Positions 23,975 through 34,929 of a DNA stretch of 64,000 nucleotides are shown here, one piece after another. The first letter of the stretch is position 1. Every line of letters begins with the position of its first letter. This stretch comes from Macrobrachium rosenbergii (lineage: Eukaryota; Arthropoda; Malacostraca; Decapoda; Palaemonidae): NCBI RefSeq assembly GCF_040412425.1, contig NC_089781.1, forward strand, positions 48,724,727 through 48,788,726, read 5' to 3'. The notes below the pieces were generated by a model that made no database searches, was not told where the DNA came from, and saw only the letters and a program-made list of their open reading frames with translations. The translations under genes were made by a program, and so were the position numbers.

Positions 23975-26900
23975 TAACCCTTTAACGCCGAGCCTCTATT
24001 TACAAAGGTGTCTGTCGTATGCCGGCGGCGTTCGGGAGTTAGCGCTGAAGCGGAGAAAAAGTTTTTTTCAAAAAATCACAGAACGCTTAGTTTTCAAGAT
24101 TAAGAGTTCATTTTTGGCTCCTTTTTTTGTCATTGCCTGAAGATTAGTATGCAACCATCAGAAATGAAAAATATATCATTATCATATATAAATATTGGAA
24201 TATATGACCGCAAAAAAAAATTTCATATATAATTGTATACAAATCGCACTGTGAGCAAAACGGTTAAAGCTAATTAGTTATTTTTTTTTATTGTATTGTA
24301 CACTAAATTGCGATGATTTTGGTATATAACAAATTGTAAAACGATCAAAGCAACACAGAGAAAATATTATCACAAAATGATGCATGAATTCGTAACACGC
24401 GGACGTAAAAACAAGTTTTTTCTAAAATTCACCATAAATCGAAATATTGTGCTAGAGACTTCCCATTTGTTGCAAAATGAAGATAATTGATTGGATATTA
24501 CTAGACTGTAAGTGTTTTAGCCTACAATTGCAGTTTTCGACCATTTCGGTCGAGTTAAAGTTGACCGGAGGTTGAATTTTTTCTATTTATCGTGATTTAT
24601 ATGAAAATATTTCAAAATTGATAAAAGCTACAACCATGAGTTATTTTTTGTTGTATTCTACATGATATTGCGCACATTTCCATGTATAACACTTTATGTA
24701 AGGCCTAATATAAAACGGTGCGAAAATTACGACAAGGTGACTAAAGAAATTTTTAATTTTCAGCAGTTACTGTGCGCGGAGGGAAGGAAAAAGTTTTTAT
24801 CAAAAATTCACCATAAATCGAAATATTGTGCTAGAGACTTCCCGTTTGTTGCAAAATGAAGGTAAATGATTGAATGTTACTAGAATGTAAGGGTTTTAGC
24901 TTAAAATTGCATTTTTCAACCATTTTGGTCGACTCAAAGTTGACCGTAGGTTTAAATTTTGGCACTTATCGTGATTTATATGGAAATATTTCAAAACTGA
25001 AAGAAGTTACAACCATGAGTTATTTTTTGTTGTATTTTACATGAAATTGCGCACATTTTCATGTATAACACTTTATGTAAGGCCTAATAGGAAATGGTGC
25101 GAAAATTACAACAAGGTGACTATAGAAATTCTGAGGTTTTCAGCAGAGTTAGCGCGCGCGGAGGGAAGGAAAAAATTTTTTTTCAAAAATTCACCATAAA
25201 TCGAAATATTGTGCTAGAGACTTCCCGTTTGTTGCAATATGAAGGAAAATGATTGAGTGTTACTAGAATGTAACAGTTTTAGCTTACAATTGCATTTTTC
25301 AACCATTTCGGTAGAGTCAAAGTTGACCGTAGCTTTAAATTTTGGCACTTATCATGATTTATATGTAAATATTTCAAAACTGATAAAAGCCACAACCATG
25401 AGTTATATTTTGTTGTATTCTACATGAATCTGCGCACATTTTCATGTATAACACTTTATGTAAGGCCTAATAGAAAACGGTGCGAAGAAAACGGTGCGAA
25501 AATTACGACAAGGTGACTACAGAAATTCTGAGATTTTCAGCAGAGTTACCGCGCGGAGTGAAGGAAAAAGATTTTTTCAAAAATTCACCATAAATCGAAA
25601 TATTGTGCTAGAGACTTCCCGTTTGTTACAAAATGAAGTTAAATGATTGAATGTTACTAGAATGTAAGAAATTTAGCTTACAATTGCATTTTTCGACCAT
25701 TTCGGTCGAGTCAAAGTTGACCGTAGCTTTAAATTTTGGCACATCGTCATTTATATGAAAATATTTCAAAACTGATATAAGCTACAACCATGGGTTATTT
25801 TCTGTTGTATTCTACATGAAATTGCGCACATTTTCATGTATAACACTTTATGTAAGGCCTAATATAAAACGGTGCGAAAATTACGACAAGGTGACTAAAG
25901 AAATTTTGAGATTTTTAGCAGAGTTAGCGCTTGTGGAGGGAAGGAAAACGTTTTTTTTCAAAAATTCAAAAATTCACCATAAATCGAAATATTGTGCTAG
26001 AGACTTCCCGTTTGTTGCAAAATGAAGGTAAATGATTGAATGTTACTAGAATGTAAGAGTTTTAGCTTACAATTGCATTTTTCGACCATTTCGGTCGACT
26101 CAAAGTTGACCGTAGGTTTAAATTTTGGCACTTATCGTGATTTATATGAAAATATTTCAAAACTAATAAAAGCTACAACCATGGGTTATTTTTTGTTGTA
26201 TTTTAAATGAAATTGCACACATTTCCATGTATAACACTTTATGTAAGGCCTAATAGGAAACGGTGCGAAAATTACGGCAAGGTGACTACAGAAATTCTGA
26301 GATTTTCAGCAGAGTTACAGCGGGCAGAGGGAGGGAAAGAGATTTTTTCAAAAATTCACCATAAATCGAAATATTGTGCTAGAGATTTACCGTTTGTTGC
26401 AAAATGAAGGAAAATGATTGAATATTACTAGAATGTAAGAGGTTTAGCTTACAATTGCATTTTTCGACCATTTTGGTCGACTCAAAGTTGACAGTAGGTT
26501 TAAATTTTGGCACTTATCGTGATTTATATGTAAATATTTCAAAACTGATAAAAGCTACAACCATGAGTTATTTTTTGTTGTATTCTACATAAAATTGCAC
26601 ACATTTTCATTTATAACACTTTATGTAAGGCCTAATAGAAAACGGTGCAAAAATTACAACAAGGTGACTAAAGAAATTCTGAGATTTTCAGCAGTTACCG
26701 CACGCGGAGAAAAAGTTTTTTGAAAATTCACCATAAATCGAAATATTGTGCTAGAGACTAACCGTTTGTTGCAAAATGAAGGTAAATGATTGAATTTTAC
26801 TAGAATGTAAGAGATTTAGCTTTCAATTGCATTTTTCGACCATTTCGGTCGAGTCAAAGTTGACCGTAGGTTTAAATTTTGGCACATCGAGATTTATATG

Positions 26901-27200
26901 AAAATATTTCAAAACTGATAAAAGCTACAACCATGAGTTATTTTTTGTTGTATTCTAAATGAAATTGCGCACATTTTCATGTATAACACTTTATGTAAGG
27001 CCTAATAGAAAACGGTGCAAAAATTACGACAAGGTGACTAAAGAAATTCTGAGGTTTTCAGCAGAGTTACCGCACTCGGATGGAAGGAAAAAGTTTTTTT
27101 TTTTTTTAATTCACCATAATGCGAAATATTGTGATAGAGACTTCCCGTTTGTTGCAAAATGAAGATAAATGATTGAATATCACTAGAATGTTAGAAGATA
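23975..27200. repeat. Satellite array, about 8 units of 370-392 bp
   Basis: The unit landmark gcgcacattttcatgtataac recurs at 24670, 25049, 25432, 25824, 26215, 26597 and 26967, giving spacings of 370-392 bp. The first unit (23975-24300) is the most divergent. Each unit contains the palindromic segment cgaccatttcggtcg followed by caaagttgacc, a T-run, and caccataaatcgaaatattg. Most units carry a 65-69 codon frame in the same place, which follows from unit similarity. No transposase or RNA gene is apparent. Confidence 0.95.
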
Positions 27201-27208
27201 AATGATTG

Positions 27209-27211
27209 AAT

Positions 27212-27258
<47 letters not shown>

Positions 27259-27305
27259 ATACATATAGAATGATTATTTATTTTAATATATATATATATA
27301 TAAAA

Positions 27306-27354
<49 letters not shown>
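27209..27354. repeat. (TA)n microsatellite at satellite edge
   Basis: Two TA tracts (27209-27255 and 27287-27354) with an A/T-rich break. Confidence 0.95.
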
Positions 27355-27357
<3 letters not shown>

Positions 27358-27367
27358 GCTCATCTGT

Positions 27368-27533
27368 CGCACCTGCAAGGTAGCACTTTGCAGGTTCGGG
27401 GAGTGTGACCGCAAGTACCACACTGCGGTCATATATTGGAGTGGGCCCATCGCACCTGCAAGGTAGCACTTTGCAGGTTCGGGGAGTGTGACCGCAAGTA
27501 CCACACTGCGGTCATATATTGGAGTGGGCCCAC
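27368..27533. repeat. Near-perfect 83 bp tandem duplication with two hairpins
   Basis: Unit 1 starts at 27368 and unit 2 at 27451; they differ only at the final base. Each unit contains cctgcaaggtagcactttgc plus agg (perfect-ended hairpin) and gaccgcaagtaccacactgc plus ggtc (second hairpin). The near identity means the duplication is recent. Confidence 0.95.
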
Positions 27534-27878
27534 TCGAGGGACACTGGAGGGCGCAGCGGACCACCGAAGGGCGGCCCATCTGCAGTAAGGGCGCTTGTCT
27601 CCCTCCTCCACCTGTACCTCGTCATGTCGAGAGGAAAAAAATGCAAGACTCTTCAATGGAGGGAGAAAACAAGAATAGAACGAAGAGTCAGGATTACGAG
27701 TGAGTATTCTGTATTGATTTTATATTTAGTTTTATATTTATTACAAGTTTTTATATATCTGTATTTATTGGTGTTTTCTATATTATTTCGTTTTATGCAA
27801 AAAAAAAGTTTTTCACCTGCATTCCTTTTAGTTATGTATTCGTACCCAAAAAAAAAATATATATATGTGTATGTATGA

Positions 27879-27979
<101 letters not shown>

Positions 27980-27984
27980 TGCGA

Positions 27985-28590
27985 GACTGTCCAGAAGGGT
28001 CCTAGACTGCTGCACCCTCTCCCCACTGAACTTTCCCTTGTCCTTACAAAATTCCTCGGAGGGAAGGCACTGACTGCCTATCACACCCTCCCGGTGGAGG
28101 ACCAGGGAGATTGGGAGGCCGTATGCCAAGCTGTCACCAAGGCGTACGAGATCACCCCTGAGTGCTGGAGGAGACGATGGAGAGGGCAGACAAAAGATGT
28201 AGGCCAGACGTGGTCAGATTGGGCGTACCACTCGGAGCTGGCGCTAGCGAAATGGCTCGAGTCTAAAGGGGCCACCAGCACAGCCGAGGTACTCGAAAAG
28301 TTCAAGTTGGAACACTTCCTGCACTACACCCCTCCCACTCTGGCCATGCACGTAGTAGAAAGGGCTCCTGCGACACTAACGGAATGTTGCCGCATAGCTG
28401 ATATGTGGGCAACCCACACCCTCAGGAGGGATCAATGGGGCGGAAGATCTAACCCCCGCCTTTCCTCAGGGGATCTACTTCCCCCAAGAATAGGAACTCG
28501 GGGAAGAATCTGACATGTGGCTATTGCAAAAGGCCAGGGCATTCCTCAGACCAATGCCGGAATCAGCCCACAACCCCCTCTCACCACCCT
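27985..28590 (+). pseudogene. Gypsy gag with zinc knuckle
   Basis: The capsid part has [36 protein letters not shown] and LEHFLHYTPPTLAMHV blocks, as in SCAN-like gypsy capsids. After a frameshift near 28510 a CX2CX4HX4C knuckle (CGYCKRPGHSSDQC) follows. The start is lost in the TA repeat. Protease and most of integrase are deleted between this region and 28815. Confidence 0.8.
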
Positions 28591-28814
28591 TCGCGGCCAT
28601 CTCCACCACCTCCTGCACCTGTCCCCTAACCGCCAGCAGCGGGCACCGCGCCCCGGTGGGAATTCCGCCATGAAGTCTGCCACGACTTCGGGAAGCGGGG
28701 ACATTTCTGTTCCTCCTATAAGCTCTGCCCTCGACACAACCAGCCCAAGACAGTGGGCACCATAGCTTGTCCTAAATGGCCCACCAGGTGGATTGGGCTT
28801 GAGACCCACTTCTC

Positions 28815-29606
28815 AGGCCCCACAAAATCTTGGGCAAGCATGAGGACCTGAATTATCTAGTAGACTGCGGGAAAAGGAGGGCCAAATGGCTGCATATAAA
28901 CCTCTTGAAACTGTACCAAGCCCGTAGCGAGGAGGCACCCGAAGAGGACCCACCAACTCTCGAGGCAGTGATTGGCACTACTGCCCTGATCCACACGTCC
29001 ACTACCAACTCGGAAGTACTCCAGAATATAGAAGAAATGACCCCCAGCCTCGCTGCAGCCCACCGGGAGGATATCCTCCAGATGCTAACTCGCCACTCTC
29101 AGGTCGTCAGGGACACCCTTGGGTGCACGGACGTTCTTCAGCATTCATTTAATGTCAGGGAGGGTGTAAAAGCCATAGCGCAGGGATACTACCGGGTCAA
29201 CCCAAATAAGGCCCTTAAGATCGAGGAGCAGGTCAAGCTCCAACTTGACCTCGACCTTATAGAGCACAGCCGCAGCTCCTGGGCTTTCCCAGTAGTCCTA
29301 GTACTGAAAGAGTTCGGTGGAGATCGACTTTGCGTCGATTTCTGAAAATTAAATGAAACCACAGAGTCAGAACCTTACCTCCTTCCCAAGATCAAGGCTT
29401 GCTTAGATAGCCTGGGGAGTGCCCCCTATCTAAGCAAGATTGACTTAGAGAAGGGGTATTGGCAAGTCCTGCTGTCCGAGGAGTTGCGCCCTCGGACAGA
29501 GTTCATAAAACTCCTAGCAGAATCTACCAATGACAAGTTATGCCATTCGGCTTAAAAAATGCTCCCAGCTGTTTCCAACGTCTGATGAACGAAGTACTGG
29601 CAGGTA
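28815..29606 (+). pseudogene. Integrase GPY/F tail followed directly by gypsy RT
   Basis: One open frame begins with the integrase C-terminal GPY/F module (GPHKILGKHEDLNYLVD, then RRAKWLHINLLKLY). It passes through a linker into the RT N-terminus (YYRVNPNKALKIEEQVKLQL, SSWAFPVVLV, CVDF). A stop near 29343 interrupts the RT, which goes on in the next blocks as ETTESEPYLLPKI, LSKIDLEKGYWQV and a QRLMNEVLAG-like end at 29606. Integrase before RT is the order of Gmr1-type gypsy elements, opposite to the usual one. Confidence 0.78.
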
Positions 29607-29608
29607 TA

Positions 29609-31447
29609 CAATAAACCTCCGTATTCGCATTTTTAGTTTGTTTTGTGTGTGTTTGAACTATCAAAACACACAGTTCTAAGTGTTTCAGGAGGGTTCTGAG
29701 TATTCGCTGGTTTTAGCTTTTCGCAGGGAGGGGTGTGGTACGCATTCCCCGCGATTACGGGGGTTTGCTGTATTATCCTACTTATGATGGGGTTAGGTTC
29801 CAAAAAATTACCATTGTTTGTTGGAAAAAACGTAAGAAATAACAAAACTTATCTCGAACATAGCCTAGCCTACATTAGGGTATTCGGTGCCATGTATACA
29901 TATATGGCAGCCTAGCCTACACTATAAAATATACTATTTACATACACGGTACTGTAATTATTAATATCAGCTAATTCTGGAGTTTCATGCAGAGTGACTT
30001 ATGGTCATTCAATACAAGGAAAAATTGAATAACAAAAAGAATTAGCTTAGCCTACACTATGGTACATTGTTTAAATATACGGTAGTGTAGCCTACATTAT
30101 ACTCTACTCTATATTTACATATCACATGATAGAAACGTCAACATAATGAATATGCATCTTTTCCATGGATCTTTTAAAATGTTATACCTTAATTCACTTT
30201 GTTCACTACTATTGTATATATTCTTATATTGCTTTTGTATTATAAATTATGATAATAACAATCAACGTTTTGGTTTGGAAATGTTTACGAGACGTTTATC
30301 TTGACGTGTTTAATTCAGTTCAGAGTGCTTTTCTTGCTTCTAGTTGGCGTAAATGTATCTCTAGATACAGTACTTTATTTATATGGGGCAAGATTATTTT
30401 TCATTATACAAAGTGTTTTTAAGCCGAAATATAACTAAAATGCATCTCATTGTCAAATTAATTTATCTATTATTTTCGTTAGTAGATGACGATAGCCGTT
30501 TGGGGACGTTTGTTTTGTGTAAAAAAAATTCAAGATTCCGTTCGCTATTTTCACTTGATTTCATCACAATACAAGCTTTACATATTTATCGCTTATCGGC
30601 GTACAAATAACAGTAATGTGTCCTTTCATGCCCAGTAGTTTTGATTAAGATACTTTCTCTCCCATTTTAATTACGATCGCGTTTCATCGATGTTGCCGAT
30701 GCACGATAATTTACAGTACAGTCATTAGCAGCTTGAATATTGTTTTCTCAGCTTTTGCTACAACTTGCAGCTTAAATTTATCAGTATATTTCCCTGTCGA
30801 TCTTTTATCCATACTGAATACGGGTATAATGTAAAAATATATCAGTCCTATTCTACTTAACGTCATTTGTGCTATAATGTACAGTAATTGTTTATTACCG
30901 TACGATGGTTGAAATATCAGGTAAACGGCTGTTGTTATCCGATCTGGTTATAAGCAAAGCAACAGTTTCTTGGTCGGCTGTTTATGGCTGTACGCATTTA
31001 CGCAAGAGTATAACATTAATAACAATACTTTTATCATTCTCTTTTACTTTTTTAACTAAAAGATGGCGTAAAGAGATGGAGGAAAAGTTGTCTATTGTAC
31101 AGTAATTTGGTCTCTCTCACCGCTTGAATATGCTGCTGCCTGCTCCTGCACGAAATTTAAAAATATTTTACAAATAATATTGTGGTATGGTATTAACTGC
31201 TTACCCCATTGCAAAATCGAATTATCGTATGGTGAATTATCGTAACTCGAGCATTACCTGAGTAAGTTTTATAGTTTTATCACAAAAAGTGCATTCAGTC
31301 ATGAAAATGAAATGAAAATACGGTATTTAGTGAATATTTCTCAGTGAAAAATACCGCGAATGGGCGAATTTTCCGCAAGTAATGGGTAGATACATTCCAA
31401 AGAGAAATCCGTGAATACGTGAGTTTGCGAATCCAGGGGGTTTACTG
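29609..31447. mobile_element. TIR transposon inserted in gypsy RT
   Basis: Ends CAATAAACCTCCGTATTCGC (left) and the reverse of CAGTAAACCCCCTGGATTCG (right), with TA on both sides (29607-29608 and 31448-31449). Downstream of it the RT resumes with its catalytic box, so the insertion split the RT gene. The same family occurs at 49900-51701 in opposite orientation. Inner sequences include a second TIR-like motif (ctcgagcattacctg near 31245) and a helix-turn-helix remnant. Confidence 0.85.
30705..30829 (-). pseudogene. pogo-like helix-turn-helix remnant
   Basis: The minus strand encodes MDKRSTGKYTDKFKLQVVAK and a short continuation before a stop. The KFKLQVVAEAE pattern resembles the first DNA-binding helix-turn-helix of pogo/CENP-B-type transposases. 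Related frames occur in the copies near 49480 and 50553. Confidence 0.45.
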
Positions 31448-31449
31448 TA

Positions 31450-32020
31450 AAGAACTGCATGGTATACTTTGACGACATCGTCACCTACGCCAGCACCTGG
31501 GAAGAGCACTTGGAGGTATTAGAACAAATTTTAACTGCCCTGGGAAAAGCCAACTTAGTAATTAACCTGAAGAAGTGCAAGTTCGGAGTCGGGGAATTTA
31601 TATACTTGGGCCATCAAGTAGGAAATGGCCAATTAGCGCCAAAAGAGGCGAATATAGGAGCTGTAAGGAATATGGCCTACCCACGAACCAAACGGGACGC
31701 CCAACGCTTCATTGGGATGGTGCAGTACTTTCGAAGATTTATTCCAAACTTCGCGGATGCTGCTGCCCCCATAACAAACCCCTTCTGGGGAAAGCAGCCC
31801 TTCAGGTGAACAGAAGAGTGCAAAAGGGCATATGATAACTTGAAGGCCGTCTTAATCACCAGGCCAGTACTGCACATCCCCGGCTACAAACGGCCCTTTT
31901 GCCTAGCAGTAGATGCCAGCGACGTCGGCATCGGAGCAGTAATGTTCCAGGAGAAAGCAGGAGTTGGGCACCCAGTGGCATATTACGACGTCTAGGCTGA
32001 GCAATTTGATGTTGTTTGAG
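31450..32020 (+). pseudogene. Gypsy RT (catalytic part) and start of RNase H
   Basis: It resumes with MVYFDDIVTYASTWEEHLEV (the FDD catalytic box), KCKFGVGEFIYLGHQVG and RFIGMVQYFRRFIPNFADAA. After a stop at 31807 come ITRPVLHIPGYKRPFCLAVD and ASDVGIGAVMFQE, the RNase H start. Sequence similarity ends near 32000, where a Penelope fragment begins. It is the continuation of 28815-29606. Confidence 0.88.
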
Positions 32021-32029
32021 GGGACGACG

Positions 32030-32530
32030 AAAACATCCAAAAAGCCACCGAACAACTCAGGTCTGACAATCCCTTCATTTTCCATTATCCCAAATCCATC
32101 GGGAGTTCGCTCATTAACGTATACTTAAATAACAAAAGGGAAGAAGCCGGAGTTTACAAGATACCGTGTAGCAATTGTAATGACATTTACGTGGGAGAGA
32201 CAGGTAGATCGCTCTCGCAAAGAATAACAGAGCACAAAAGATCAGTACGTTACGCTTCGGAGAGTTCCGGGATTTTCCTACATATCAGAAATACAGGACA
32301 TGTCATAAACTGGAGTGGGGCAGAGCTGGTTTTCAAAAGCAGCTGTCCGTAAAAAAGAAAGATGCTGGAATCTGCTATCATCAATCAAACCAACAATATG
32401 AACTTGTCAGGAGGACACTGGAAATCGGACGACATCGACGCTTTAATCCTCAGACCGCTCCTGAAGAAGGTGTTCCAGGGCACACGACCACCAGAATCGA
32501 CGCCAAACGGGAGTTAATGGGCCGAAAACC
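32030..32530 (+). pseudogene. Penelope-like GIY-YIG endonuclease fragment
   Basis: The plus strand encodes VYKIPCSNCNDIYVGETGRS, LSQRITEHKRSVRYASESSG and GHVINWSGAELVF, the same domain as at 10 kb but from a clearly different family. The catalytic Arg region (GETGRSLSQR) is better preserved. A stop near 32351 breaks the end. RT is missing. It directly abuts the truncated gypsy RNase H. Confidence 0.85.
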
Positions 32531-32697
32531 ACTAGGGAACAGTTTACTCTCCTCCTCCTTAAGAAACGGTCACCTGCATACCATTGGAGACTTAATGCCA
32601 CACCTATATATGCTTTGTATATATACCCTTGTAACATTTCATCTGTCCATATTCTACCAGTGAACAGGGGCACAGAAGCAAGTGCCCGAAATATATG

Positions 32698-32805
32698 GTT
32701 GCAACATTATTTTCAGCGAATAATGTGTATATATGTTCCATAGAGCAATCCACGAATAGGTGAGTCCACGAATCGTGAGACCACGAATATGGGGGGTTTA
32801 CAGTA
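32698..32805. repeat. End fragment of CAGTAAACCCCC TIR family
   Basis: The reverse complement matches the first about 100 bases of the copy at 49900: TGTAAACCCCCC, then actcacctattcg and a tatatacaca block. No partner end is present. Confidence 0.75.
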
Positions 32806-32883
32806 TGACCTTTTATCTAAGTACTCTATTTATTTTGAGCTACTTAGTAGATATGTTTGACTACTTCCTCTTTTGACTGGCAG

Positions 32884-32953
32884 GCGCCTAACTGCTTGTA
32901 TACAATAGAGCCATATTCGGCTCCTGACCATGCTCAACTTCCAAACCTTGGCG
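32884..32953 (+). CDS. Candidate exon A of an unrecognised host gene
   Basis: A 70 bp open segment is preceded by a pyrimidine-rich acceptor (cttcctcttttgactggcag) and followed by a strong donor (GGCG/gtaagt). It encodes PNCLYTIEPYSAPDHAQLPN-type sequence. Its end phase (1) matches the next candidate exon. I do not recognise the protein. The exon is too short for homology to be judged by eye, and the splice sites are the main evidence. Confidence 0.5.
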
Positions 32954-32954
32954 G

Positions 32955-33095
32955 TAAGTAAAGCCAATTTGTATTTTTAATACTTAATTACTGAACTAAG
33001 TAAATTTTTTTTTGTTAAGTAAAGCCAATTTGTATTTTTAATACTTAATTACTGAACTGTATTTTTGATACTTAATTACTGAACTAAGTCAATTT
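32955..33095. repeat. Imperfect 35-67 bp tandem repeat
   Basis: gtaaagccaatttgtatttt with ttaatacttaattactgaac occurs twice in full and once in part, so it may be a local duplication in an intron. Confidence 0.85.
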
Positions 33096-33144
33096 TTTTT
33101 TATAATGGAACATATATAAAGTTATATGATGCTTTCCTTTGCAG

Positions 33145-33220
33145 ACCTACTTTTATCAGATGTTGCTCCACCAATAGCAGAAACATTTAAGAAAACTTTT
33201 GTGATGTCTGTTTTTCCTAT
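33145..33220 (+). CDS. Candidate exon B of an unrecognised host gene
   Basis: The acceptor tgctttcctttgcag precedes a frame that continues exon A in phase: LLLSDVAPPIAETFKKTFVM. If the weak donor at 33221 (gtgatt) is used, the exit phase (2) fits the candidate exon at 42887. If it is not used, the frame ends at a TGA at 33221-33223 and this is a terminal exon. The protein was not recognised. Confidence 0.45.
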
Positions 33221-33544
33221 GTGATTATTAAACTTTTACATTTTCATATAGCAGGCTTTGGCTATGTAACTAATTCATATGTACCTAGCTTATTAAAAAC
33301 TTATTTCCCTTGGCAAAAAATTTTTCTTGAGGTACCTTCTTATATAGCCTATAGTTTTACCTGCGGCTTGCGAGTAGCATAGAGCCGGTAAACAAATCAT
33401 AATTTTACAAATTGAACTTATAGTACTGTATACAGTTAGTTTTATCTTATTTGAGTGGTGTAACATTCAAGAAATTACTTTTAAAGCAAACTTATGTGGT
33501 ACTTATGAATAATTTAATACATGAATTTTTCTTAGGGGAAAAAA

Positions 33545-33861
33545 AGGATTTTGACAAAGGAAAAATCTATTTCTGGGGAGGGGCCCGTGTCACCTGGTGA
33601 AAAAGTCCATTCAGCACTTATTTCTAGGTAATTCTGTTGCTAGATACCAGAGAAAGCTAAATGAAATGCTGGAGTTACTACCCCAGAGCGAGCTTCACTA
33701 GATGGAGTCGTGTATGGAAAAGGGTGAACTACAAAACACGGAACCTTATCCTATAGAGATTCCCAATGTCAAAAGTCCCAACGAGAGAGGTGCCGATACA
33801 AGCCCAAGCACTACTCATGGACTGTATACAAGGCAACACTAGCCGCATTCCATGTTAGCAC
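33545..33861. repeat. Left inverted terminal repeat of DIRS copy 2
   Basis: It matches 41291-41586 in reverse, sharing blocks such as gaatgcggctagtgttgcc, ctatagagattcccaatgtc and ggagttactaccccagagcg. In element orientation this is the 3' ITR. Confidence 0.92.
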
Positions 33862-33904
33862 CCACCCCACTAGAATGATGTTTACCATGGGAGGGATAGA
33901 ATGA

Positions 33905-34010
33905 AAAACAGGTGGGTCACGGGTGACATCGGGCCCCTCTCCAGAAATAGATTTTTCCTTTGTCAAAATCCTTTTTCTGGATCGGGTCCCGTGTCAGCCG
34001 GTGAAATAAT
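33905..34010. repeat. Internal complementary region of DIRS copy 2
   Basis: Its left half (cagaaatagatttttccttt and gtcaaaatcct) is the reverse complement of the left outer end. Its right half (ttctggatcgggtcccgtgt and cagccggtgaa) is the reverse complement of the right outer end. Both halves meet at an A/T run, marking the circle junction. Confidence 0.88.
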
Positions 34011-34189
34011 AACAGAGAAATAAACATCATTCTTATGCTATTAAAGACTTAAATAGAGACGTTGAAAACTAGGAGAATTCTACCCTGAACATTAGTAAGG
34101 TCCTCTAAATTCATGTAATGAAAATAATGTAAGTGGTCACCGTCTAAGATCATGAGCTTAGAATAGCACCTGAATAGGCTTGTATTAAG

Positions 34190-34680
34190 AAAATACTTCC
34201 TGCCTAATAGCAGACCCAATGACAGTACCCCCTTTTTTAAAAGAGAGGATCTGACAAAATTGGGAGGTCCTGTCTAAAAAGCCTGTAAGGAGAAAACTGG
34301 GCACAGAAACAGACCTTGTAAAAGGGAGTACTTTCCAAGGTGACCACCGAAAATGAGGACCTTCAATTGTAGATAGAAAGTTAGGGTGAGGAATTCGCAA
34401 CACTACCCCTGATGAGGGGAAACCAAAATGATTGGTTCCGCCAGACAGTGCAGGAAAACTAACACTAGAAGCTAAACTGATTAAAAATTTTTGGGTCTTC
34501 CCCAACAAGGAAAGGTAAGAACAAGATGACTGTTGGTTACCGAAGCTAACTCCGATACATTACTCAAAGACCAGGAAACCGAATGTGGACGGAGTACTGT
34601 TCTTAGACGAACACAGACCTTAGGGATGAAAGTTAAGAGCCTGTGAGTCTGGTTCCAACAAAACACTTTCCTCGAGGCCA
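34190..34680 (-). pseudogene. Possible DIRS tyrosine recombinase remnant
   Basis: Placed after RNase H on the minus strand, where recombinase is expected. A frame with EGPHFRWSPWKVLPFTRS-type sequence and a Ser/Leu-rich context weakly resembles the mid part of DIRS recombinases. The R..H..R..Y set cannot be traced. Assignment rests mainly on position. Confidence 0.35.
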
Positions 34681-34929
34681 ATGCGGCCGCATCATTACTG
34701 TAGCTTCGAAAACTATGTGAAGAGTGCTAGTTACTTAACTGCAGAACCATACTGCAGTAGAGTAGGATCCCTTAACTGATTTCAGGAAAATAGTAATAAC
34801 AGGACCAATATCAGTTTCCTCCTAAACTGTAAGATTCACAAAGACCACAAAGCCAGGACATCAGAGCTTGAGGGGGCTGACGCAGGCTGAGTTTATACCA
34901 GACATGACAGCTTGATAGTTTGTGGCTGA

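Noticed and set aside
24662..27162. 65-69 codon ORFs as separate genes
   Set aside because: They recur with the satellite unit, with frameshifts in some units and no family likeness.
23975..27200. CRISPR array
   Set aside because: Units of about 380 bp without spacer/repeat structure, in a eukaryotic genome.
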